NCBI GenBank assembly: GCA_002686995.1
Contig: NYZC01000160.1
Coordinates: forward strand, 1 to 45,702
Reading direction: 5' to 3'
Length of the DNA: 45,702 nucleotides
From: Phycisphaeraceae bacterium
GTDB taxonomy: Bacteria > Planctomycetota > Phycisphaerae > Phycisphaerales > Phycisphaeraceae
Below the pieces are notes generated by a model that had not been told where the DNA came from, did not search any database, and saw only the letters and a list, made by a program, of their open reading frames with translations. The position numbers and the translations under genes are program-made. Position 1 is the first letter of the stretch. Each line of letters begins with the position of its first letter. Shown here one piece after another: positions 27,588-35,785 of the stretch.

Positions 27588-29138
27588 TCACTGCGCCGCG
27601 ATCTGCTCATTAGTCGGGCCGTCCATGAACTGAAACGAGTAAAGCTTCGCGTTCTCGAGGTGGAAGCGCAGACGCACCGTCGTGCCGCTCAGGCTGCCGA
27701 CATCCGTGTTTCGGTTCCAGGACACGGTATGGCTCACGTCGTCCGTGCTTAAGGCACGGCAATCGGTACGGCTGAACCCCTTGACCGGCCCATCGTCCCG
27801 AAGGATCTCGACGCCGACGGACCCGCACGACGCGTCGGCGTTGAGGGTCAGCGCGTTGCCCTCGAAGGTGAATGCCTTCGTGGTCAGGTGCCCGCCCTGT
27901 CCGTCGGCACCGACGGAAGCGAACCCGTCCAGTCTCGATGTGGCCAGGCAGACGCCACAACTGACCGGTTTGCCGTCCTTTCGATCGCGGCCGCCGTGCG
28001 GCCCGCTGATCGCGCTGTAGTAGTACCTGATCGTGTCCCCCGCCACGACGGCATGGGCGCCCGCGATCATCCCGCAATCGATGTCGTCCAGACCGCCCAT
28101 CGCGATGAACGGCTTTCGGTCGCCCACGCGGTTCCAGTGAACCAGGTCCCGGCTCGCCACGAGCTGGATGTACATGATCCCGGCCTGGTTCGAACCGCCG
28201 ACCTGCTCCATCTCCATCGAAGAGTCGAAGATGTTGAGAAACCCCAGGTACATGCCGGCGTAAGGGAACACGTCCATCCCGTAGAAATGGGAGTGACGTT
28301 GTTTCGGGTCGTCCCACTTGAGCAGATCCAGTGACGCCTCGATTTGCTCGTACGCCAGCTCGTCGTCCCGCTCGTCCGGCGCCAGCACCAGCTGGGGATA
28401 GGACCATTCGGTGAAGTTCTCGCTGTAGGTGATGCCGACGGCCCGCCGGTCGAAGTGCCCGATGCGCACATTGAGCTTGACGAGCGCCAAGTAGCGGGGC
28501 AGAAAGGAGTGATAGAACTTGTAGCCCTTCTCATATTTCTTCAGCCACTCGGGCATCGGATCGAGAGCGAACCGGTGCAGCACGTTCTCGGGGATCCGGA
28601 CCACCGAGTTGACGTCGCCCAGCGCGCCGACGATGACCGGATTGCCGCCGTCGTGCGGAACCCAGCGCAGACCGTCTTCGGAGAAGGAGACGATCTTCCC
28701 CCGCCAGCCGCCTCCCGGATCCTTATCCGGAATGTACTTGGCGTCGTAGAAGGTCTTGTAGAGTCTTTCCGGCGGCTCCGTGCCCCGCATTTCCGGCGTG
28801 TACACGATCCTTCCCACGATCCCGTCGATCAGGTTGTTCGCCGTGGAGCCCTCGTGCTCCTTGATGCCCAGGTTCGCCTTGTCCCAGGCGATACCGTCCG
28901 CGGACGTGGCGTAGTTGCACCAATGCCCCCCGCCGTACCACATTCGGTAAAGCTGCTGCTCGCTGTCGTAGAACACCTCGTTGGCCTGCACCAGCTCGCC
29001 TTCCCAGGGATCCTCCGGTTGCAGAATGGGGTTCGCCCCGTATTTCTCCGGCGGATGAAAGCCCCAGGTGAGACCCGACGACGCTTCGACGAGGTAGTCG
29101 TCCACGAAGAGCTGCTTGAACGATCCGATCTCTTTCAT
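27588..29138 (-). CDS. Five-bladed beta-propeller glycosidase-like protein (GH32/GH43 superfamily)
   Basis: The 516-residue protein shows the repeated beta-propeller pattern of the GH32/43/62 superfamily: LFVDDYLVE near the N-terminus, ANEVFYDSEQQLYRMWYGGG with the usual blade turn, YATSADGIAWDKANLG, VSFSEDGLRWVPHDGG and VASRDLVHWNRVGDR. The C-terminal 120 residues are a beta-sandwich-like region (VGVEILRDDGPVKGFSRTD) as in GH32 enzymes. No signal peptide is seen, so it should be cytoplasmic. I cannot place the three catalytic acids with certainty. It lies between the PIG-L gene (51 nt upstream) and the PhyH gene (37 nt downstream). Confidence 0.65.
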   Translation of the reverse strand: MKEIGSFKQLFVDDYLVEASSGLTWGFHPPEKYGANPILQPEDPWEGELVQANEVFYDSEQQLYRMWYGGGHWCNYATSADGIAWDKANLGIKEHEGSTANNLIDGIVGRIVYTPEMRGTEPPERLYKTFYDAKYIPDKDPGGGWRGKIVSFSEDGLRWVPHDGGNPVIVGALGDVNSVVRIPENVLHRFALDPMPEWLKKYEKGYKFYHSFLPRYLALVKLNVRIGHFDRRAVGITYSENFTEWSYPQLVLAPDERDDELAYEQIEASLDLLKWDDPKQRHSHFYGMDVFPYAGMYLGFLNIFDSSMEMEQVGGSNQAGIMYIQLVASRDLVHWNRVGDRKPFIAMGGLDDIDCGMIAGAHAVVAGDTIRYYYSAISGPHGGRDRKDGKPVSCGVCLATSRLDGFASVGADGQGGHLTTKAFTFEGNALTLNADASCGSVGVEILRDDGPVKGFSRTDCRALSTDDVSHTVSWNRNTDVGSLSGTTVRLRFHLENAKLYSFQFMDGPTNEQIAAQ

Positions 29139-29189
29139 GTGTCGCCTCTCTGCGCGGCCGCGCGTGCGTCGAGCCCGCGCACGACGCGC

Positions 29190-30068
29190 TCAGGAATCAG
29201 CGCCGGTCCCGGTTTCCTCTTGCTCGGTCCACCCGAGCCGCTCGATCTCGTCATAGACCGTGTCCTTGGCCAGCGTGAGATCGTGATCCGTCAACGGGAG
29301 CCGGTCCACCGTGACGATATCGTCCGTCAGGAACTTCTCGGCGAGATTCGTGCGGGCATACCACCCGGAATTCCCGTACGACCTCTCGACTCGGCGCCTG
29401 GCGTATTCCGGCGTGTGCCCTTGGGAAACGAAGGCCATCTCCGCCTTGATGCGCTTTTCGTACTGATCGGAGATGTCCACGAAAAAGGATACTTCGTCAT
29501 ACTTCATGCTGGGCGCGATGTAGTACTTCCGGGCCACCCGGTGATATCCCCGGGCGCCTCCCGGCTTAGGATGATGGACCAGCGTGCAGGCCTCCGTGAC
29601 GATCCGCGCGCAGGTGGAATGGTCCTCCGGCTCGGCGAAGAACCTGTCCGAATCGAGGCGAGCCGGAAGCTGCGTAATCAGGATGTCCGGTCGGGCCGCG
29701 TAGATCAGGTCGGCCACCTCCTCCACCATCTCGTCCGTTCTCCTGATCGGCCGGTCGGGATAACCCAGCATGCGGACATCGGTGACTCCGAAATATCCGC
29801 AGGCCGTTTCCACCTCCTTCTTCTTGTCCGCGACGTACTGTTCGTGCGTCTCGTCCATGACGGCCTGCTCCCGCTGCTCCGGCGACTTCATCCATTCGCG
29901 CCAGAGCTTCTCGTTGTGGGTGCTGCCGCCGTGGGTCAGGATCGCGATCGTCACGGCGTCGCCGTCCCGGACGTGATGCCCGCACGTGCCCAGGCAATGA
30001 ATGCAGTCGTGCGGATGGGCGAAAATGCCGAGGAGCTTCAACTTACGCTTCGCGCTGTCCAGACTCAC
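29190..30068 (-). CDS. PIG-L/LmbE-family deacetylase with variant AHPHD motif
   Basis: The 292-residue product is best started at GTG 30068, which has AAAGGAAA 6-7 nt upstream. An earlier GTG at 30101 lacks such a site. PIG-L enzymes are zinc-dependent N-deacetylases of GlcNAc-type sugars, with a signature AHPDDE. Here the signature reads IFAHPHDCIHCLGTCGHH, so the first Asp of the pair is His and the following Glu is Cys, while H18 and D21 remain. The downstream AEPEDHSTCARIV can supply the third zinc ligand. ILTHGGSTHNEK and GYPDRPIRR are family-like. The altered catalytic position may define a subgroup with different chemistry. It leads the three-gene operon. Confidence 0.8.
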   Translation of the reverse strand: MSLDSAKRKLKLLGIFAHPHDCIHCLGTCGHHVRDGDAVTIAILTHGGSTHNEKLWREWMKSPEQREQAVMDETHEQYVADKKKEVETACGYFGVTDVRMLGYPDRPIRRTDEMVEEVADLIYAARPDILITQLPARLDSDRFFAEPEDHSTCARIVTEACTLVHHPKPGGARGYHRVARKYYIAPSMKYDEVSFFVDISDQYEKRIKAEMAFVSQGHTPEYARRRVERSYGNSGWYARTNLAEKFLTDDIVTVDRLPLTDHDLTLAKDTVYDEIERLGWTEQEETGTGADS

Positions 30069-30168
30069 ATCGATTTCCTTTCGAGTGACCCCACCGTCCA
30101 CGCCCCGCGGTACCCGACGCGCTCCAGCGCCGAACGGCGTTGCCGGGTGGATTGTAAGTTGTTTGGGA

Positions 30169-30465
30169 GTCGTCGCAACGCAGGTGGGTCACGGCCGCCA
30201 GTTCCACAAGCGGTTCGCAACCAAGCTGCTGGAACAGGGCACCACGCCCGTCAAGGGCAAAGTGCGCTGTCCATCTTTCAACGGCAAGGCCGAGCGGTTC
30301 TTTCGCACGCTGCGTCGGTGGCTTCGGCGGACGCTGTTGCCATGGAGCACCGTCGGTCTGCAACGCAGGCTCGACGCCTACGACGACTGGTTCAACGTAC
30401 ATCACCCGCATGCGGCGCTTGCTGGTCGGACGCCGCAAGAGGCGTGGGATGGCGTGGACGAGTGA
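30169..30465 (+). mobile_element. Transposase remnant: C-terminal part of an rve integrase core
   Basis: The frame reads GHGRQFHKRFATKLLEQG, then KGKVRCPSFNGKAERFFRTLRRWLRRTLLPW, and ends DDWFNVHHPHAALAGRTPQE before a TGA at 30463-30465. It corresponds to the last 95 or so residues of a DDE integrase-core transposase: the second catalytic Asp region (normally DNGPQF, here GHGRQF) and the Glu of NGKAERFFRT. The N-terminal two thirds are missing and no terminal inverted repeat was found. The remnant lies 170 bp from tRNA-Ser, a common landing area for mobile DNA. Confidence 0.8.
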
Positions 30466-30631
30466 TGTTCGTTCGCGAACGCCGCCGTCATTACTTGTCA
30501 AGGAACGTCACAATCGGGTGAACCACTTCACACGCTGCAAAAGCGCTACAAACCGGCGTCTCCGGGACCATCCCAGAAGTTTCAAGTGCCCGTCGAAACG
30601 AGGTTTACGAATGTCGGGCACGGAGGAAAGC

Positions 30632-30718
30632 GGAGAGGGTGGGATTCGAACCCACGGTGACGCAAAACGCCACACTGGTTTTCGAGACCAGCACCTTAAG
30701 CCGCTCGGACACCTCTCC
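30632..30718 (-). tRNA. tRNA-Ser(CGA)
   Basis: The minus strand reads GGAGAGGTGTCCGAGCGG at the 5' end and closes with CCTCTCC, giving a perfect 7-bp acceptor stem. The anticodon stem CTGGT/ACCAG encloses the loop CTCGAAA, so the anticodon is CGA, decoding UCG serine. A long variable arm (GTGGCG pairing with CGTCAC around TTTTG) confirms a class II tRNA, and the T arm has GGGTTCGAATCCC. The discriminator base is G at 30631 and the CCA end is not encoded. Confidence 0.97.
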
Positions 30719-30738
30719 GTATCTGATTGTGAGACGCG

Positions 30739-30767
30739 ATTGTCGGCGCCGGGGCGCTGAAGGTCAA
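30739..30767 (-). promoter_or_regulatory. Probable promoter of tRNA-Ser
   Basis: On the minus strand, TTGACC (30767-30762) and GACAAT (30744-30739) are 17 bp apart and end 20 bp before the 5' end of the tRNA. Spacing and similarity to the sigma-70 consensus are good for a stable-RNA promoter. Confidence 0.6.
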
Positions 30768-30863
30768 ATGGGTAAAGGGCGCAACCCATCGATACGCGAG
30801 TCCGTCAACGGGATCCCCCCCAACCCGCCCCTACAAGTGGGGGCTTCCCAAGGTTCCCACCCG

Positions 30864-31292
30864 TCAGCGGGCAGGGCGGATCTCCAGGCGCCAGTCCTCG
30901 GCGCGACCGTCCATCGCGTTCGCCTCGACGAAGTCCTGCATGCGCGGCGCGAGGTGCGCGAATCGGAATCCTGCATGTCCCGTCGGACGACCGTACGCGT
31001 CGAGGAACCGGAACCGGTACTGAATGCTCAGGCCCTGCTTGTCGTAGGTCGACCGCAACGGCACGCTGACGTGCATCGGGCCGTCCTCGGAAGCCGCCAG
31101 GACCGTGGGCGGAGCGAACACGAGCCATTCGCTCAGGCTCGAGGCCACCGCGATCTGCGGGTAGTCGCTGACCGGCAGGAGGTCAACGAGCCCGGCGTGG
31201 GGCGCCTTGACCGGGTCGGACGGAGCGCAGCCGGCCAGGACCAGGGCGCCGATCCCCACCAACGAGCGGTGAAAACAGGGTTTCGATTGCAT
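30864..31292 (-). CDS. YcfL-like (DUF1425) lipoprotein
   Basis: The 142-residue product starts at ATG 31292, which places a lipoprotein signal at once (SLVGIGALVLAGC, lipobox LAGC). The mature region fits the YcfL/DUF1425 pattern of a small beta-sandwich: VHVSVPLRSTYDKQ-like and IQYRFRFLDAYGRPT, and then LEIRPAR at the end. In gammaproteobacteria, YcfL-type genes sit beside lpoB, and here two LpoB-like proteins are encoded in the same cluster. It is separated from the COG3014-like gene by about 130 bp, which include one of the hairpin repeats. Function is unknown; outer-membrane or periplasmic attachment is likely. Confidence 0.65.
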   Translation of the reverse strand: MQSKPCFHRSLVGIGALVLAGCAPSDPVKAPHAGLVDLLPVSDYPQIAVASSLSEWLVFAPPTVLAASEDGPMHVSVPLRSTYDKQGLSIQYRFRFLDAYGRPTGHAGFRFAHLAPRMQDFVEANAMDGRAEDWRLEIRPAR

Positions 31293-31350
31293 GGGGAAGC
31301 CTCTCGTGTGGTGTTCCTGGGCCATGTTCCTGGGCCATCATAGATCGGCT

Positions 31351-31391
31351 GGGTGGCTGGGGTCGAACGCAGCGAGGCACCATTGCCACCC
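31351..31391. repeat. GC-rich imperfect hairpin repeat, copy 2
   Basis: The repeat starts GGGTGGCTGGGGTCGAACGC, continues AGCGAGGCACC and ends GCCACCC, so the outer GGGTGGC and GCCACCC arms can pair over 7 bp. It shares GGTGGCTGGGGTCGA-CGC-GCGAG with copy 3 (34404-34436). It lies between the COG3014-like and YcfL-like genes of the lipoprotein operon. Confidence 0.65.
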
Positions 31392-31420
31392 TCCCGCGCC
31401 TCCCGCGCCTTGGTTCCTCG

Positions 31421-33109
31421 CTACTCGGCCCGCACCTGCAGGCCCTGCGCCCACGCGCCGCGCGGCCGGTACGGAAGGTGCTCCTGGCAGAAGAGCCGCG
31501 CGAAGCCGGCCGTGCCCGCGAGCGGCGCGGCGAGGGACGTGCCGCCTTCGAGCACGTGGCGGCGCGGCTGGGCGCCCGCATCGTCGTCGTCCCAGCTGAT
31601 GCCCTCGGAACGATACAGATCCCTGAGCCGTGAAACCGTGAAGCGCTCGAGATGGCCGGCGCGCTGGTAGTCGGCGAGCACCTCGGCCGATGGCCGACGG
31701 ACGCAGCGACCGCCAAGGATGAAGGGCAGCGCGCCCGGGGCGTCGCCCGAGTACCGGTCGTTGGCGTAGTGAACGCGTCCCGTCCGGGCCCACGCCGGCG
31801 GCTGAGCCTGATGCGAAACGAGGCGAATTAGTCTCAGCTGCGCCGTGCCCTGGGGCGGCGCCGTCAGCCCCGTGAGCAACAGGCGCGATGACGGATCGGA
31901 TTCCACTTCAAGTGCGATCGGCTCGTCCGCTTCCGAGACACGCAACGGCGCGACGTACACGCGCTGCGGCAGCAGTTCGCAGTGCTCCGTGTCGGCCCGC
32001 GCGCCGCCCTTGGCAGCGGCGCCCGCCAGGAGCAGCCCCAGACCCACCCACGTCGCCGTCGAGGGCTTGTCATCGAGATCGGAGACGACCGCCGCCGTGC
32101 CGCCGGCCATCATCAGCGAGCCGAGACGACTCTTGGCCGTCCGCATGTCCTCGAGATTGTTCCAACGGTGATCCTGCGCCATCCGGTTGACGTCGAGCAC
32201 GAGCGGCATCTCCCTGGTGCGCCCGTTCGCCGTCACGATGAGCGGCGCGTCGTCGCTTTCGAGCATCGGCTCGAACCGCGCGATCGCGCCGTCCGGTCCC
32301 GTCGCGACCTTGCGGGGCCCGCGGCCGAACTCGACCACGAGCACCGTGTCGTAGTCGCCGTCGCGGAACGTGTCGACGACGTCGACGAGCCGCTCGTCAA
32401 GCTGCACGACCGTGTCGAACTGCCGGTCGCTCTCCTCGCGGCGACCCATCTGCTGGTTCGCCACCGCGCTGAGCAGCCAGGCCAGCGCCAGGTTCGATCT
32501 CACCGCGGTAAACGACTCGAGCGTGTCGCGATCCTCGCGATCGCGGAGCGCACGGTAGACGATCGATTCGTTGTCCAGTCGTCGGCCGGTCTCGTCCTCG
32601 CCAAAATCGCGCAGGTGGAACAGCGCGTTGTCGGCGGCCGCGCGCAGATTCGACCAGTCACCGCGCATGGCGTGGTGCATGCCGACATAGAGGTACGCCA
32701 TCGCCTGCTCGAACGGCTCACCCTTCCAGAACCTGACACGATCGCTGATGACAATCGACGCGACCGTCCGGTCGGCGTTGATGCCCTGCGTGCGCAGCGT
32801 GTCGAAGATGCGCTCGAAGGTGCGCCGCCCTGCCTCGGGGTAGCCCTCCGCAAGCGTCGCCACGCCGAGCTGCATGCGATCGAGCAGGTACTGTCGATGC
32901 CGGCGGTCGGGCTGCAGGTGATTCACCAGGTACAGCCGCACGTCGGCGTGACGGCCGGCCGACATCGCGTGACCAAGCTGCGGGCGCACCGGTTGCGGGG
33001 CGCAGCCCGTCGCCGCCGTCGTCAATGCGACCAGGCATCCGACCGCGAAATGGACCCATCGATCAGTCAATGACGCGCCCCGCGGCCTGGCGCTTGAGGT
33101 CGAAGCCAT
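31421..33109 (-). CDS. COG3014-like TPR/helical lipoprotein of the LpoB cluster
   Basis: The 562-residue protein has a lipoprotein-like signal (FAVGCLVALTTAATGC). Residues about 40-220 are helical and TPR-like (EGYPEAGRRTFERIFDTL, YLYVGMHHAMRGDWSNLRAAADNALFHLRDFG), then comes a mixed region with DTVLVVEFGRGPRKVATGPDG. That size and order match the uncharacterised COG3014 family, which I recall occurring with lpoB and ycfL in proteobacteria. The ATG at 33109 overlaps the upstream gene by 47 nt. A TTG at 33070 would shorten the overlap to 8 nt and keep the signal, so the start is uncertain. It is followed by the YcfL-like gene. Confidence 0.6.
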   Translation of the reverse strand: MASTSSARPRGASLTDRWVHFAVGCLVALTTAATGCAPQPVRPQLGHAMSAGRHADVRLYLVNHLQPDRRHRQYLLDRMQLGVATLAEGYPEAGRRTFERIFDTLRTQGINADRTVASIVISDRVRFWKGEPFEQAMAYLYVGMHHAMRGDWSNLRAAADNALFHLRDFGEDETGRRLDNESIVYRALRDREDRDTLESFTAVRSNLALAWLLSAVANQQMGRREESDRQFDTVVQLDERLVDVVDTFRDGDYDTVLVVEFGRGPRKVATGPDGAIARFEPMLESDDAPLIVTANGRTREMPLVLDVNRMAQDHRWNNLEDMRTAKSRLGSLMMAGGTAAVVSDLDDKPSTATWVGLGLLLAGAAAKGGARADTEHCELLPQRVYVAPLRVSEADEPIALEVESDPSSRLLLTGLTAPPQGTAQLRLIRLVSHQAQPPAWARTGRVHYANDRYSGDAPGALPFILGGRCVRRPSAEVLADYQRAGHLERFTVSRLRDLYRSEGISWDDDDAGAQPRRHVLEGGTSLAAPLAGTAGFARLFCQEHLPYRPRGAWAQGLQVRAE

Positions 33110-33698
33110 CGCTCCACACCACGATGCGCGAACGCACCTCGGTGATCCGGTACTCGAGATGGTAGTACTCGGCGCGGCGGTCGGTCACGTCGGCCTCCAC
33201 GCGGCCCGACCGGCGCGCCGACCGGATCGTCGCGGCCATGACGTGCGTGGGCGGCATCGGGTTCTCCAACGGCCCCTCGAATCCCGCCTCGCGCAGCAGC
33301 TCGTATCGCTCCGGCGTGATCTGGAACACGATGTGGCGCTGCCGCGCCATCTCCCGGATCGGAAGGGCCGACCTGACCCGCGCGACGAGCATCCATTGCT
33401 CCGCAGTGGAGATGACGTCACTCGACAGGTTCTCCACTCGATTGAGGACGATCACCGCTCGCGGGGATCCGGCGTGCCGCCCCGCCAGGAACGCGCTGCC
33501 GGCGAGGCTGTCGCGCATCGCGAGCACGACCTGGTCGAGGTCGCCGCCGGTCAGTCGCGTGGACCGGGCCGGTGCGTGACAGCCGACGCCGCAGGCGCAG
33601 AGGACCGATGCCGCGAGCCATGTCGTGATCGCCGGCGACCAGTGCCCGCACGGCGATCGAGAATCTGAATTCAGGAATCGAGAGATCCGCCCGCTCAC
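33063..33698 (-). CDS. LpoB-like envelope lipoprotein, second copy
   Basis: The 211-residue product starts at GTG 33698, which overlaps the stop of the upstream gene in a GTGA arrangement. A hydrophobic stretch (ITTWLAASVLCAC) leads to a Cys-rich lipobox-like GVGC. The body follows the LpoB/CsgG-like fold: AVIVLNRVENLSSDVISTAEQW, then RHIVFQITPERYELLREAGF, the beta strand VMAATIRSARRSG, and the closing EYYHLEYRITEVRSRIVVWSDGF, where relatives have YYF-x-L-x-L-x(5)-W. It is a probable paralogue of the gene directly upstream. LpoB in E. coli activates PBP1b from the outer membrane; no PBP is in this window. Confidence 0.65.
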   Translation of the reverse strand: MSGRISRFLNSDSRSPCGHWSPAITTWLAASVLCACGVGCHAPARSTRLTGGDLDQVVLAMRDSLAGSAFLAGRHAGSPRAVIVLNRVENLSSDVISTAEQWMLVARVRSALPIREMARQRHIVFQITPERYELLREAGFEGPLENPMPPTHVMAATIRSARRSGRVEADVTDRRAEYYHLEYRITEVRSRIVVWSDGFDLKRQAAGRVID

Positions 33699-34297
33699 CG
33701 TTGCGCCAGATCGAACGGCTCATTGAAGATGATCCGGCGCGTCGACAGGTGAAGGAGCTGGAACTCGAAGTAGTATCGGCGCGTGCGGCCGCGCGCCGAC
33801 TCGAAGAAGTCACCGACCAGCAGGTAGATGCGGTCGGCCGGGTAGCGGCTTGTCAGGTCCGGTCCGTCGGCGTCGACGCGGCGAAGCTCGGAATCCATGC
33901 GCGCGGTGGATTCGACAAAGATGAAATGCTTCCGGGCGATCTGACTGCGACGCACAGCCCCGCGCAGGCGGTGCTGGATCAGCTCGAAGTCGCCGGTGGG
34001 CGTCCCGGTATGGTTCTCGATGCCGCCCAGCTCGAGCACCAGCGGCTGGGTCGCCGACTTCACCTCGTCCAGCTCGGCCAGGCTTCGGACCAGCGCCTCC
34101 GCGGTGACGTCGCTGTACTCGTACAGCGCCGGCATGCTCGCGTCGGTGGATGCGCGGTCCGCACTGGTCGTGCGATACGGATCGATGCGCCCGCCGGTCG
34201 TGCCCGGATCCGGCGGCGACGTCCGGCAACCGATCAGGGCAAGCGCAACGATCACGACGGTCCCGCTGGAAAAGCGACGTCGCATGGAGTCAGTCAT
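33695..34297 (-). CDS. LpoB-like (penicillin-binding protein activator-type) lipoprotein
   Basis: The 200-residue product starts at ATG 34297, with GGGGA upstream and an immediate lipoprotein signal (GTVVIVALALIGC, lipobox LIGC). The in-frame start at 34351 would add 18 residues before it. The mature part resembles LpoB: ALVRSLAELDEVK, VLELGGIENHTGTPTGDFELIQHRL, KHFIFVESTARMDSELRRVD, YLLVGDFFESARGRTRRYYFEFQL and STRRIIFNEPF. In E. coli, LpoB stimulates PBP1b, so a role in cell-wall synthesis or envelope sensing is suggested, but the partner is unknown. It is the first gene of a four-gene lipoprotein operon. Confidence 0.7.
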   Translation of the reverse strand: MTDSMRRRFSSGTVVIVALALIGCRTSPPDPGTTGGRIDPYRTTSADRASTDASMPALYEYSDVTAEALVRSLAELDEVKSATQPLVLELGGIENHTGTPTGDFELIQHRLRGAVRRSQIARKHFIFVESTARMDSELRRVDADGPDLTSRYPADRIYLLVGDFFESARGRTRRYYFEFQLLHLSTRRIIFNEPFDLAQR

Positions 34298-34409
34298 GGC
34301 TGGTTTCCCCGTGGGAGTCCTGATCAGAGAAGTGTCAATCGGGAGCCGCATGATGTCAAGAATGCGGCGAGAGGGTCCGGGGTTTAAGGGTTCACAGGAT
34401 TCAGGGTGG

Positions 34410-34436
34410 CTGGGGTCGAGCGCGGCGAGCCCCCAG
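34410..34436. repeat. GC-rich imperfect hairpin repeat, copy 3
   Basis: CTGGGGTCGAGCGCGGCGAG followed by CCCCCAG forms a nearly perfect stem (CTGGGG with CCCCAG, then TCG with CGA). It shares its core with copies at 25893-25919 and 31351-31391. It lies between the aminotransferase stop and the first lipoprotein gene, both minus-strand. Confidence 0.7.
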
Positions 34437-34484
34437 CGGGATACGTGGCACGAGACCCGGTGACTCCGCCGACGTCCGACGACT

Positions 34485-35783
34485 TCAGCTACGCCCGATG
34501 ATCTTCATCATCGCGTCGCAGAAGCGATCCAGCTCCTGACGCGTCGTATAGACGCTCGGGCTCACCCGGACGCCGGGGCACTCGGGGTGCCCGATGCCCG
34601 CCACGAGGATCCGGTGCTCGCGCCACAGCCGGTCGGCGATCGCGCCCGGCGCGATCCCGTCGACCGCTACGTTCGCGATGCCGCAGGCGCGCCCTGGCTG
34701 CAGGCTCGTGTGCAGTCGCGTGCGCGGATGCTCGGAGAGCCGCCGCGCCCAGTAGTCGCGCAGGAAGATCAGCCTCGCTTCCTTGCGGCGCGGACCGAGC
34801 GCCCGATGAAAGTCGAGCGACTCGGCGATCGCCAGGGTATTGGCCGCCGGGTGCGTGCCGATCTGCTCGAACTTGCGAATGTCGTCGCCGTTCGATTCCG
34901 GCGCGGCCATCAGAGGCCACAGGTCCCCGATCTTCTCGCGCCGGACATAAAGCAGACCCGTGCCGTGCGGCGCGAACAGCCACTTGTGAAGGCTCGTGCC
35001 GTAGTAGTCGCACTCGAGGTCGCCCAGGCTGAAGTCGAAGTGCGCCAGCGCATGCGCGCCGTCGACGATGACGGGGATGCCGCGGCGGCGAGCCATGGCC
35101 ACGACGGCGCGCACCGGGAGAATCTGCCCCGTCAGGTTGACCATGTGACACATGAGGATGACGCGCGTCCGGTCCGTGATCGCCCGCTCGAACCGGCGCA
35201 CGATCTCCGCGTCGTCCTCGGCGGGCACGGGAATCCCGATCTGCGTCAGCCGGATTCCCTCGCGCCGCGACCGCTGCTGGTACGTGTGGATCATGCGCGG
35301 GTAGTCCTGCGTCGTCGTCAGGACTTCATCGCCCTTGCGCAGGTCCATCCCGAACTGGCAGATCTGCAGGCTCTCCGACGCGTTGCGCGTAATCGCGATC
35401 TCACCCGCGGCGACGCCCCACTGCGAAGCGAGTCCTTTCCGCACGTCTTCGCGACGAGGCTCGAGCACGTTCCACATGTTGTGCGCGGGACACTGGTGCG
35501 AGAAGTCGAGATGGCGCTTCATCGACGCCTGTGCCGCGCCGATCGCCGGGCTCACCCCGCCGTTGTTCAGGTTCACGATCGATCGGTCGACGGTGAACGC
35601 GCGCCCGGCCTCGGCCCAGAACGCCTCGTCGCCCTCGAGATCCTCGGCCGTCCCGGGATGGGCGGCAAGATCGACGTTGATGCGCGCGGCCGCCTCGACG
35701 TTCCGCGTTGCGGCGCCGACGGCGCCCGCGCCCGCGCCCGCGGCGAGAAAGACGTGCCCGAGAAACGCCCTGCGCGTCGGCAT
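34485..35783 (-). CDS. Tat-exported class V (isopenicillin N epimerase-like) PLP aminotransferase
   Basis: The 432-residue protein begins with a twin-arginine-like leader (PTRRAFLG, then an Ala/Gly-rich hydrophobic stretch). The fold-type I PLP core has ITRNASESLQ, D241 and H244 in VIVDGAHALAHFDFSL, and the Schiff-base K267 in YYGTSLHKWLFAPHGTG. That set matches class V enzymes of the isopenicillin N epimerase/cysteine desulfurase-like branch, but the reaction cannot be specified. A Tat leader on a PLP enzyme fits folding with cofactor before export. Its start is 2 nt after the glycerate kinase stop, so the genes are co-transcribed, although the kinase would act in the cytoplasm. Confidence 0.85.
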   Translation of the reverse strand: MPTRRAFLGHVFLAAGAGAGAVGAATRNVEAAARINVDLAAHPGTAEDLEGDEAFWAEAGRAFTVDRSIVNLNNGGVSPAIGAAQASMKRHLDFSHQCPAHNMWNVLEPRREDVRKGLASQWGVAAGEIAITRNASESLQICQFGMDLRKGDEVLTTTQDYPRMIHTYQQRSRREGIRLTQIGIPVPAEDDAEIVRRFERAITDRTRVILMCHMVNLTGQILPVRAVVAMARRRGIPVIVDGAHALAHFDFSLGDLECDYYGTSLHKWLFAPHGTGLLYVRREKIGDLWPLMAAPESNGDDIRKFEQIGTHPAANTLAIAESLDFHRALGPRRKEARLIFLRDYWARRLSEHPRTRLHTSLQPGRACGIANVAVDGIAPGAIADRLWREHRILVAGIGHPECPGVRVSPSVYTTRQELDRFCDAMMKIIGRS

Positions 35784-35785
35784 CG

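Noticed and set aside
28344..30521. A 725-codon open frame on the plus strand
   Set aside because: It lies antisense to the glycosidase and PIG-L genes, has no family motifs and is rich in Arg, Pro, His and Val; high GC content produces such long antisense frames.
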